11,655 bases of DNA from Thermoplasmata archaeon. GTDB lineage: Archaea; Thermoplasmatota; JAKEGO01. The DNA is taken from contig JAKEGO010000011.1 of assembly GCA_022615805.1 (NCBI GenBank), positions 1-11,655 of the forward strand, written 5' to 3'. How positions within the stretch are numbered: the stretch's first letter is position 1; each line of letters begins with the position of its first letter. The translations under genes were made by a program, and so were the position numbers. Below the pieces are notes generated by a model. That model searched no databases, was not told the DNA's origin, and saw only the letters and a program-made list of their open reading frames with translations. Positions 1 to 6,064 of the stretch are shown in pieces.

Positions 1-69
1 CCCTACCATCAGGACGGTGCCTATGACCTCGGATGCTGCGTTCGTGTTCTGGTCTAACGGTCTTCGCAT
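1..69 (-). CDS. Type IV pilin-like protein, N-terminus only (runs off left edge)
   Basis: Reading the minus strand from ATG at 69 gives 23 residues that start MRRPLDQNTNAAS and continue EVIGTVLMVG to the edge. EVIGTxLMV is the hallmark of the archaeal type IV pilin N-terminal domain (PF07790-like), where a short leader precedes a hydrophobic helix that packs in the pilus core. The leader is removed by an archaeal prepilin peptidase. A GGGGGA-like ribosome site lies about 8 bases upstream of the ATG. The start overlaps the end of the upstream pilin-like gene (stop at 54-56) by 16 bases in a different frame, so the two are probably one transcript with coupled translation. Two independent signs, motif and start context, agree, but only the first 23 codons are visible, so length and C-terminal domain are unknown. 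Confidence 0.6.
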   Translation of the reverse strand, partial: MRRPLDQNTNAASEVIGTVLMVG

Positions 70-329
70 ATTCTGTCCCCCAATTCGATTGACCAATACT
101 GTCCACTAAATTCGAGTTCGCTCAGGCTCATCTCAAGTCCGGTCGTCCCCTTTGGATGGAACTGCCGTTGAGGGTCATCATCATCCTTTATCGGGTTCTC
201 CGGCTGGTGCTCCGTGAACGACATCGCCCAGGTTATCAGCACGGCCGCAAGTATCAGGACCAGAAGGACCATCAGGATGGTCCCGATGACGCTCGACACC
301 GCCTCCTCGTCCCGCAATGCATCGCTCAT
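54..329 (-). CDS. Small archaeal type IV pilin-like protein (91 aa)
   Basis: The 91-residue product begins MSDALRDEEAVSS followed by VIGTILMV and a run of about 20 hydrophobic residues ending near residue 33 (LITWAM). This is the layout of archaeal type IV pilins and archaellin-like proteins: a short leader, a VIGxILM motif and one N-terminal helix used for both membrane insertion and fibre assembly. The rest (about residues 34-91) is hydrophilic, with an acidic DDDD stretch near residues 47-50, and has no domain I recognise. The frame stays open upstream to 740, but ATG at 329 is chosen because it puts the pilin motif at the N-terminus; longer versions add arginine/proline-rich shadow sequence. 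The leader lacks the usual basic residue plus Gly before the cleavage point. It could be a minor pilin or a surface protein using the same export route. Confidence 0.75.
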   Translation of the reverse strand: MSDALRDEEAVSSVIGTILMVLLVLILAAVLITWAMSFTEHQPENPIKDDDDPQRQFHPKGTTGLEMSLSELEFSGQYWSIELGDRICEDR

Positions 330-387
330 CCTTTCGCGCTCCGCGTCCCGTGGTCCGGTACCCGGGACAGGTTGCGTTCTCGGAGGG

Positions 388-393
388 TAAAAA
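388..393 (-). promoter_or_regulatory. Weak TATA-like element for the pilin-like genes
   Basis: The minus strand reads CCTTTTTACCC here, the most AT-rich spot in an otherwise GC-rich gap. It lies about 60 bases upstream of the pilin ATG at 329, which would give a leader of roughly 35 bases. The match to an archaeal TATA box is poor, so this is only a candidate. Confidence 0.25.
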
Positions 394-518
394 GGTTGCG
401 ACGCTCCGGGCTGCTTTTCACCACTCCGGGCTGTGTTGATCTGGACTGACGGCACTTCGGGCGTGTCCACCGGCCGATGGGGGAGGCCATGGCCAACGAG
501 CCTATGGCCAACAACCGA

Positions 519-560
519 GCGAAAGCATCGCGGCACTCGCGCGAGACCCGCCGCTTTCGC
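519..560. repeat. Nested inverted repeat and palindrome upstream of the tldD TATA box
   Basis: An 8-base inverted repeat, GCGAAAGC (519-526) and GCTTTCGC (553-560), encloses a perfect 10-base palindrome, CTCGCGCGAG (536-545). The set ends 11 bases before the TATA box at 572. Such symmetry beside a promoter is typical of a regulator site. In sequence this GC-rich, short palindromes also occur by chance. Confidence 0.35.
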
Positions 561-571
561 GAGCAAAACGC

Positions 572-577
572 TATAAA
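572..577 (+). promoter_or_regulatory. TATA box of the tldD-tldE-methyltransferase-cobA operon
   Basis: TATAAA sits in a purine-rich context (GCAAAACGC just upstream, compatible with a BRE) within an otherwise GC-rich gap. Archaeal transcription usually starts about 26 bases after the TATA centre, here near position 600. That makes an almost leaderless message beginning just before the ATG at 609, and puts the GTG at 594 upstream of the predicted transcript. Confidence 0.55.
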
Positions 578-608
578 CGTCCCGGGGATATGAGTGGCGG
601 GTCTGGCC

Positions 609-1985
609 ATGGAGTTCGACGGAGAGAGGGCCGTACGGGCCGCGATGGACGCGGGGGCGACGTTCTGCGACGTCCGCATGGAGAGGACGGAGGGGCTGAC
701 CATCGAGATGCGCGACCGCACGGTGTCCAGGGCCGTCCACGGGAGGCGGGAGGGGGTGGCCGTCCGCGTTCTCGCCGGCGGCGCGTGGGGGTTCCTGTCG
801 ACCAACGTGGCGTTGGACGAGGGCGAGGCCGTCGAGATCGCCCTCGCGAACGCCCGCATCGTCCCGGGGGGCGACACGGCGATCGCCGATGCCGAGCCGG
901 AGACGTCCGACGTCGAGTTACCCGTGAAGGTCGCTCCGCGCGACGTCCCCATCGACGAGAAGGTATCCTTCCTCGCCGACCTCGCGGACCACATCCTCGG
1001 CGTCATGCACATCGGTTCCGTGGACATCACGTACGACGACGGCACACGGGACGTGAGGGTCCTCAATTCGGAGGGGAGCGACGTGCGCAGCCGGGTGACA
1101 AGGACGATGGCACAGGCGAACATCGCCGCCCGCGACGGCTCGAACATGGTCGGCTACCGCTTCCGCGTGGGCGGGACCCGCGGGTTCGAGGTCCTCGACG
1201 ACGCCGTGCTCGCTGCTGGTGAGGTGTATGCCCTCAGGGCCGCGGCCCTCCTCACAGCGCAGCATCCCCCGTCGGGCGCGTTCACGATGGTCACCGATCC
1301 TGAGCTCACGGGGGTCTTCATCCACGAGGCCATCGGCCACGCCGTCGAGAGCGACCTTGTCGCGACCGGCGGATCGATACTCGAGGGGCGGCTCGGAGAG
1401 CGGATCGGCACGGAGGAGGTCAACGTCTTCGACGACCCGACGATCCCAGGGGCGTTCGGGAGCTTCCCCTTCGACGACGAGGGGATGCCGGCGAGGCGCA
1501 AGGAGCTCATCGTCGGCGGAGTGCTGAGGGACCTCATAACCGGACGCGAGACCGCCAGAAGGCTCGGCCTCGGGGCGAACGGCGGAACCCGCGCGATGGA
1601 CTACGGCTCTCGCCCGATAGTCCGGATGAGCAACACCCTCATGGGCGGCGGCGACATGACCCTCGAGGAGCTTCTGGATGGGGTCCGGACGGGCATCCTC
1701 GCCCGCGGGACGCGAGGCGGCACCGTCGACACGGAGAAGGGGACCTTCCAGTTCAGCGCCTCCGAGGCGCAGCTCATCGAGCGCGGCGAGCTCACCCGCC
1801 CCCTCAGGGACGTCTCGTTCGCCGGGGACGTCCTCGGGACACTCAGGCTCGTCGAGGGGATGACCCGCGAGGTGGAGATGGGCCAGCCAGGGTTCTGCGG
1901 CAAGGGCGCAGGCCCGCAGATCGTCCCGGTCGGGGACGGCGGACCGTACGTCAGGTTCAGCAGGATGGTCATCGGGGGGCGGTGA
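609..1985 (+). CDS. tldD: TldD-type zinc metallopeptidase, catalytic subunit
   Basis: TldD pairs with TldE to form a peptidase that degrades unfolded peptides. In bacteria the pair also matures some ribosomally made peptides such as microcin B17. The 458-residue product shows the family signature HEAIGH (H239, E240, H244), the HExxxH zinc and catalytic site. Near the C-terminus is the conserved GFCGKG segment with Cys430, the region that supplies a further metal ligand in TldD. Length matches the usual 450-480 residues. I chose ATG at 609 because the TATA box at 572 predicts transcription from about 600 and because MEFDGERA begins the conserved N-terminal helix. GTG at 594 would add five residues. 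It is followed after one base by the tldE start, so the two subunits are coupled. The physiological substrate in archaea is not indicated by the sequence. Confidence 0.93.
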   Translation: MEFDGERAVRAAMDAGATFCDVRMERTEGLTIEMRDRTVSRAVHGRREGVAVRVLAGGAWGFLSTNVALDEGEAVEIALANARIVPGGDTAIADAEPETSDVELPVKVAPRDVPIDEKVSFLADLADHILGVMHIGSVDITYDDGTRDVRVLNSEGSDVRSRVTRTMAQANIAARDGSNMVGYRFRVGGTRGFEVLDDAVLAAGEVYALRAAALLTAQHPPSGAFTMVTDPELTGVFIHEAIGHAVESDLVATGGSILEGRLGERIGTEEVNVFDDPTIPGAFGSFPFDDEGMPARRKELIVGGVLRDLITGRETARRLGLGANGGTRAMDYGSRPIVRMSNTLMGGGDMTLEELLDGVRTGILARGTRGGTVDTEKGTFQFSASEAQLIERGELTRPLRDVSFAGDVLGTLRLVEGMTREVEMGQPGFCGKGAGPQIVPVGDGGPYVRFSRMVIGGR

Positions 1986-1986
1986 C

Positions 1987-3351
1987 ATGGCCGGACGGGG
2001 GGTCCAGGAGATCATCGGCGCGGCCGAGGCGGCGGTGGACAGGTGGCGCGACCGCGTCGACGAGGTCGAGGTCTACCTCCTCAGGCAGACCGGCCGCTCC
2101 GTCTCCGCCGAGAGGGACCGTATCGTGAGAGGTTCCGCCAGCGCCGACGTCGGCGCGGGCGTCCGGGTGGTCGCGGGCGGCCGGCTCGGCTTCTCCTACT
2201 GCACGGACATGTCGGACCTCGACGCGGCGGTGGAGAGGGCGATCGCCCTCGCGCCGCTCGGGCAGGAGGTCGACGGGCTCTTCCCGCGGGTCAGGCCGGC
2301 GAACGTCCCCGGTCTCAGGTCCCGGCCGGTCGAGATGATGACCGTCGAGGACCTCCGCGACGCGACGGCGGCCATGCTCGACAGGGCGAGGGAGCTCGCC
2401 CCCGAGGCGTCCGTCGTCTCGGCCGGCACGGGTGCCTCGGTGGAGGAGGTCGCCATCGCGAACACCTCCGGTCCCGCCCGTCATTTCACGGGGACATACT
2501 TCTCGGTGGGCCTGAGCGTCCTCTTCAGGACCGATCCGCCCGCCACCGGGTTCGAGCACGCCGTTTCCAGGTCGGACGACATCGATCCCCACCTCGTCGC
2601 GGGCAAGGCCGTCGAGATGGCCCGGATGAGCAGGGATCCGATCAGGCGGGAGGGTGGCGTGCCGCCCATCGTGCTCCGCCACGACTCGTTGTCCGACGTG
2701 CTGGAGTTCACGCTCTTCCCGGCCCTCGTCGCCGAGAGGGCGCTCGAGGGGAGGTCCATGCTGTCCGAAAGGGTCGACGACGTCGTCGCGTCGGACCTCC
2801 TCACCCTGACCGACAGGCAGGTCATGCCGGCGGGATGCGGCGCGAGCCCCTTCGATGACGAGGGGTCCCGCTCGCGCGACCTGCCGCTCATCCGCAACGG
2901 GGCTCTCGTCGGGTACCTCCACAGTCTCTCGACCGCGGCCAGGCACGGCGCGGAGCCCACGGGGAGCGCCCTGAGGTGCGAGAGGTGGAGCTCGTCCAGA
3001 TCGTACCGGTCGACTCCCGCAGCGGTCGCCAGGAACGTATGGATCGAGCCGACGGTCGAGGACGCTGTGGCTGAGGTGGAGGACGGCGTGCTCGTGGTCG
3101 CGGTCATGGGCGCGCACACGTCGAACCCCGTTTCCGGGGACTTCTCGCTCAACACGAACGTTGCCTTCGAGATCACAGGGGGCGAGGTCGGGAGGGCGCT
3201 GAAGCCGATGATGCTGAGCGGCAACGTCATGGACCTTCTGCGCGGCGTTAGTGCCGTCGGGAGCGACCTGACCTACCACAGCGGCGCAATGTCCGGCGTC
3301 GGCGGGTACATCCCGTCGATCGCCGTGGAGGGACTGACCCTCACATCATGA
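1987..3351 (+). CDS. tldE: TldE (PmbA)-type subunit of the TldD/TldE peptidase
   Basis: This 454-residue protein is the non-catalytic partner of TldD. It has the same overall fold order (N-terminal helix-rich region, central barrel, C-terminal closing segment) and the family's C-terminal pattern, here PSIAVEGLTL, but no HExxxH where TldD has one. That absence is expected: in characterised TldD/E complexes, TldE builds half of the chamber while TldD carries the metal. The ATG at 1987 follows the tldD stop by one base, with GGTGA directly in front. Its stop codon TGA (3349-3351) overlaps the ATG of the next gene (3348-3350). No truncation or frameshift is seen. Confidence 0.92.
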   Translation: MAGRGVQEIIGAAEAAVDRWRDRVDEVEVYLLRQTGRSVSAERDRIVRGSASADVGAGVRVVAGGRLGFSYCTDMSDLDAAVERAIALAPLGQEVDGLFPRVRPANVPGLRSRPVEMMTVEDLRDATAAMLDRARELAPEASVVSAGTGASVEEVAIANTSGPARHFTGTYFSVGLSVLFRTDPPATGFEHAVSRSDDIDPHLVAGKAVEMARMSRDPIRREGGVPPIVLRHDSLSDVLEFTLFPALVAERALEGRSMLSERVDDVVASDLLTLTDRQVMPAGCGASPFDDEGSRSRDLPLIRNGALVGYLHSLSTAARHGAEPTGSALRCERWSSSRSYRSTPAAVARNVWIEPTVEDAVAEVEDGVLVVAVMGAHTSNPVSGDFSLNTNVAFEITGGEVGRALKPMMLSGNVMDLLRGVSAVGSDLTYHSGAMSGVGGYIPSIAVEGLTLTS

Positions 3352-4124
3352 TACCGGGGAGGGCGAGAACAGATGCTGGAAGTCCGCACGAGCGCAGGGC
3401 GTCAGGGGGTCGCGGGTTGACCATCGGGTGGAGGAGGGACCGCGGGACCCTCAGGGCAGCGATGGGGAATCCCCGTCGCCAGGTCGGGCGCTGGGTGAAG
3501 GGCGGTCGGGTCCTCGACCTCGGAGGCGGGACCGGGTGGCTCGTATCATGCCTCGAAGCGGAACGCCTCGTTGTCCTGGACCTCGACCTCCCGTCCCTGC
3601 GCAGGTCGAAGGTCGAACCGGTGTACGGGAACGTGCTCGACCTCCCATTCGCGGACGGCGCGTTCGATGCCGTCGTCGCCAGGGGGGTCCTGCACCACGT
3701 CCCGGACGAGCTCCCGCGCGCGCTGGACGAGGTCCGCCGGGTGCTCGTCGACGGGGGCACCCTGCTGGTCCACGATCCCGGGGGGCTCAACCCGCCGGCA
3801 GCGGTGGCGAGGAAGCTCTTCCCGACGACCATCCACGTCCCCGACGAACGACCCTTCGACCCCGCCCGTCTGAGGCGCGAGATCGCGGCAAGGTTCGAGG
3901 TGAGGAGCGAGGGGTACCGACATCTCGTCGGCTACCTCCTCCCGCACATCGTCAGCAGGGCACCGGCGTCGGCGAGGCCGGGTCTGAGGCGCATGGCCTG
4001 CGGGATCGTGGCGTTCGAGCGGGGTCTCATGGGCCGATGCCCGCCGCTGAGGCGTTTCTGCGGCTACGTCCACATCGTCGCGGTGAAGCGCGGTGAGGTA
4101 TCACGGAGGAAGGGAGATGCCTGA
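3348..4124 (+). CDS. Class I SAM-dependent methyltransferase, substrate unknown
   Basis: The 258-residue product carries a Rossmann-fold methyltransferase core. Motif I is VLDLGGGTGW (residues 55-64), the SAM ribose-binding acidic strand is VVLDLD (75-80), the adenine-side motif is GNVLDLPF (94-101), and HHVPDELPRALDEVRRVL (116-133) is the post-III region typical of the Methyltransf_11/UbiE-like group. Such enzymes methylate small molecules, lipids or proteins; nothing here fixes the acceptor. The first 23 residues are arginine/glycine-rich and not part of the domain. Two starts are possible: ATG at 3348, overlapping the tldE stop in ATGA style, and TTG at 3417, which has a good AGGGGG ribosome site 7 bases upstream. 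The 3' end overlaps the next gene by 8 bases. It belongs to the operon by position; its link to TldD/E or corrinoids is unknown. Confidence 0.85.
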   Translation: MIPGRARTDAGSPHERRASGGRGLTIGWRRDRGTLRAAMGNPRRQVGRWVKGGRVLDLGGGTGWLVSCLEAERLVVLDLDLPSLRRSKVEPVYGNVLDLPFADGAFDAVVARGVLHHVPDELPRALDEVRRVLVDGGTLLVHDPGGLNPPAAVARKLFPTTIHVPDERPFDPARLRREIAARFEVRSEGYRHLVGYLLPHIVSRAPASARPGLRRMACGIVAFERGLMGRCPPLRRFCGYVHIVAVKRGEVSRRKGDA

Positions 4125-4638
4125 TCCTGGGATGGTGCAGGTCTACACGGGGAACGGCAAGGGGAAGACCACGGCGGCCGTCGGCCTCGCCGCGAGGGCG
4201 TTGGGTCGCGGCCTCAGCGTCCTCGTTGTACAGTTCATGAAGGGCGGCGTCGAGTACGGCGAGGTGGCCTCCCTCCGCCGCCTCGGAGCGGAGGTGCACC
4301 AGTTCGGGAGCCCGGATTTCGTCGACCCCCACAGCCCCTCGCCCGCCGACAGCAGGATGGCGGCGGAGGCCATCCAGTTCGCCCTCCGCAAGATGTATTC
4401 GGGAAGGTACGACGTCGTCATACTCGATGAGGTCAACGTCGCCGCCGCCTGGGGGCTGATACCCGTCGGGGACGTCCTCGCCGTCATCACGGACAGGCCG
4501 AAGCACGTCGAGCTCGTGCTTACGGGCAGGTACGCGCCCCCCGAGATCCTGGAGGCCGCGGACCTCGTCACCGAGATGCGCGAGGTGAAGCACTACTTCA
4601 GGAGGGGGGAGGCCGCCCGCGACGGGATAGAACGGTGA
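4117..4638 (+). CDS. cobA: Corrinoid adenosyltransferase (CobA/CobO/BtuR type)
   Basis: This enzyme transfers the 5'-deoxyadenosyl group of ATP to cob(I)yrinate or cobalamin to make the coenzyme form. The 173-residue product shows the family's ATP-binding loop TGNGKGKTT (residues 11-19), the FMKGG segment (41-45), the strand VVILDEVN (100-107), and the C-terminal block RPKHVELVLTGR (127-138) followed by APPEILEAADLVTEM. Length is normal for this class (about 170-200). A GTG at 4093 opens the frame earlier, but ATG at 4117 has a strong GGAGGA ribosome site at 4104-4109 and starts at the conserved region. The start overlaps the methyltransferase end by 8 bases, so it is the fourth gene of the tldD operon. 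It implies that the cell makes or salvages adenosylated corrinoid; no other corrinoid gene is in view. Confidence 0.93.
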   Translation: MPDPGMVQVYTGNGKGKTTAAVGLAARALGRGLSVLVVQFMKGGVEYGEVASLRRLGAEVHQFGSPDFVDPHSPSPADSRMAAEAIQFALRKMYSGRYDVVILDEVNVAAAWGLIPVGDVLAVITDRPKHVELVLTGRYAPPEILEAADLVTEMREVKHYFRRGEAARDGIER

Positions 4639-4662
4639 CCGGCGACCGGTGGCGCGGGGATC

Positions 4663-4683
4663 GGTCCGGGCGATCGCCCGACC
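4663..4683. terminator. Palindromic hairpin in the convergent gap between cobA and the J-protein gene
   Basis: The gap 4639-4726 separates two converging genes. It contains the perfect palindrome CGGGCGATCGCCCG (4667-4680). Flanking GGTC and ACC extend the stem with one bulged C, giving a potential hairpin usable on both strands. No oligo-T tract follows on either strand, so a role as terminator is a guess from position and symmetry only. Confidence 0.3.
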
Positions 4684-4726
4684 AGCATGGAGCCGCGGCG
4701 CCGTGAGGGGCGCGGTCCGGGGAAGG

Positions 4727-5479
4727 TCATCCGATCACGAGATAGAGCAGTATCGACAGGATCCCGAAGAAGGTCGCCAGCACGAAGAGGAGGGCCTTCC
4801 ACCCGGCGTGGCGGACCGGCTTCGAGACCGCTTCCGTGACTTCCACGCCGTCCTCGTCGAACACGACGTCCGTATTCCGGTCCATGTAGGCGTAGCTGCG
4901 TTTGACTATCCCCGCGTGGCCCGTGCTCCCGTAGGACTGCCGGTGGATGGAGTCATAGGAGGCGAACTCGGGTTTCCGGGTGGACCTGTACGTCTCCTTC
5001 TCGCGCGCGGTGAACCGCTGGGGCTTCTCGTACCTAGAGACCCTGTCGTAACGGTCGGCGTAGGACCTCCGGGCGGATTCCGAGTACCTGGGCCGCTGCG
5101 CGACGAACCGGTCGTACCAGATCTGGGAGAGCTCGTTGAAGCGGGCGTACATCTCCTCCTCCCGCTCCTTCTGGGTCTGCGTCCTGTACCCCCCGGACGA
5201 GTCCATCCCGACCTTGTGGTATTTCGGCGGGTACTTCATCTCGTGCAGGTCGTCCCCGACCTTCCTGCGCTCCTTCTCCATCTCCCTGTCGAGCGCCCTC
5301 CTCTTCACGGGGTCGGAGAGGACCTGGTAGGCCATCGATATCTCGTCGAAGCACCTGGAGGCGTCGGGCCCGTGGTAGACGTCGGGGTGGTACTGGCGCG
5401 CCAGGCGGCGGTAGGCTTTCTTTACCTCACCGGGCGAGCAATCCGGTCTCAGGCCGAGGACCTCGTAATGGTCCCTCAA
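4727..5479 (-). CDS. J-domain (DnaJ-like) protein with C-terminal membrane anchor
   Basis: The 250-residue product starts with a J domain (about residues 3-66): DHYEVLGL opening helix, basic helix II KKAYRRLARQY, the essential HPD triad at 31-33, and a YQVLSDPVKR helix III-IV junction. HPD stimulates the ATPase of an Hsp70 (DnaK). There is no zinc-finger or C-terminal substrate domain as in true DnaJ. Instead residues 67-220 are charged and rich in Tyr, Arg and Ser, and residues 227-249 form one hydrophobic helix at the very C-terminus (ALLFVLATFFGILSILLYLV). This suggests a tail-anchored cytosolic-facing co-chaperone. I chose TTG at 5479 because it yields MRDHYEVLGL, the usual J-protein start, with GAGGGTG 6 bases upstream; GTG at 5488 would add three residues. 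The frame open further upstream overlaps purE and reads as shadow. The client is unknown. Confidence 0.85.
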   Translation of the reverse strand: MRDHYEVLGLRPDCSPGEVKKAYRRLARQYHPDVYHGPDASRCFDEISMAYQVLSDPVKRRALDREMEKERRKVGDDLHEMKYPPKYHKVGMDSSGGYRTQTQKEREEEMYARFNELSQIWYDRFVAQRPRYSESARRSYADRYDRVSRYEKPQRFTAREKETYRSTRKPEFASYDSIHRQSYGSTGHAGIVKRSYAYMDRNTDVVFDEDGVEVTEAVSKPVRHAGWKALLFVLATFFGILSILLYLVIG

Positions 5480-5522
5480 AACGCACACCCTCGTTCCACG
5501 CTTTCCTGTATGGGCTCCGCAT

Positions 5523-5532
5523 GGATAAAAAT
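5523..5532 (-). promoter_or_regulatory. TATA-like / oligo-T element between purE and the J-protein gene
   Basis: On the minus strand the purE stop TAG is followed at once by ATTTTTATCC. Read as a TATA box, its centre (about 5528) predicts transcription from about 5502 and a leader of roughly 23 bases to the TTG at 5479. Read as a U-rich tract just after a stop, it would also suit an archaeal intrinsic terminator. It may do both. Confidence 0.45.
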
Positions 5533-5997
5533 CTATTGTGGGCGCGCCTCGGGCTCGGTGGATCCGCGCATCTCCTCGGCCAGGGCCTTGAGCCTCATCC
5601 GGACGTCGGGATCGCCCAGGGCGAGGATCCTCGCGGCGAGGCACGCGGCGTTCCTGCCGTTGTCGAGGCCGACGGCGGCTACGGGGACGCCCGGCGGCAT
5701 CTGCACGATCGACAGTATCGAGTCCATGTTCACCTTGCCGCTGACCGGGACGCCGATCACGGGCTTCAGGGAGTGGGATGCCACGATCCCCGGGAGGGCC
5801 GCGGAGAGGCCGGCTATGGCGATGAACACATCGGCATCCGAGGCCGAGACGATGGCCCTGACCCCATCGGGGTCCCTGTGGGCCGAGGCGACGGACATCG
5901 TATGGGGTATCCCGAGCGAATCCAGTTCCTCGCCGACCTTCATCGCGACGGCCATGTCGGAACGGCTCCCCATGATGATGTGCACGGTGCCTGTCAT
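5533..5997 (-). CDS. purE: PurE-type N5-carboxyaminoimidazole ribonucleotide mutase (AIR carboxylase family)
   Basis: PurE interconverts N5-CAIR and CAIR in purine synthesis (class I), working after PurK. The 154-residue product shows GSRSD (residues 10-14, phosphate binding), SAHRDPD (38-44, with the catalytic His40), VIGVPV (80-85) and SIVQMPPGVPVA (96-107), all in the family's order and at normal length. Two positions differ from the well-known class I pattern: SAHRTP is SAHRDP, and GGAAHLPG is GLSAALPG, so the second active-site His is Ala67. It may still be a working archaeal variant. ATG at 5997 has a GAGAGGA ribosome site. It lies 67 bases after the KaiC-like gene with no AT-rich promoter between, so it is likely co-transcribed. 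No purK is in view. Confidence 0.92.
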   Translation of the reverse strand: MTGTVHIIMGSRSDMAVAMKVGEELDSLGIPHTMSVASAHRDPDGVRAIVSASDADVFIAIAGLSAALPGIVASHSLKPVIGVPVSGKVNMDSILSIVQMPPGVPVAAVGLDNGRNAACLAARILALGDPDVRMRLKALAEEMRGSTEPEARPQ

Positions 5998-6064
5998 ACG
6001 CTTCCTCTCCCGCTCGTTCGGTCCGGCCGCGGCGACGGTCGGGGCGCAGGTCGCCCGAGCCTCC

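Noticed and set aside
330..740. Extension of the first pilin-like gene upstream to 740
   Set aside because: It would bury the pilin helix inside the protein and overlap tldD; the added residues are of shadow composition.
590..1222. Plus-strand frame beginning ATG at 590
   Set aside because: Out of frame with tldD and almost wholly Arg/Gly/Asp; a frame-shifted reading of the same DNA.
918..3279. Long minus-strand frames opposite tldD and tldE (918-2015 and 1969-3279)
   Set aside because: Both lie opposite intact, motif-bearing peptidase genes and have shadow composition.
4093..4116. GTG at 4093 as the cobA start
   Set aside because: The added eight residues include the translated ribosome site; GGAGGA at 4104-4109 is placed ideally for the ATG at 4117.
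3348..4638. Idea that TldD/E, methyltransferase and CobA form a known peptide natural-product cluster
   Set aside because: No precursor peptide, cyclodehydratase or radical SAM gene is present in the window; kept only as an open question about the operon.
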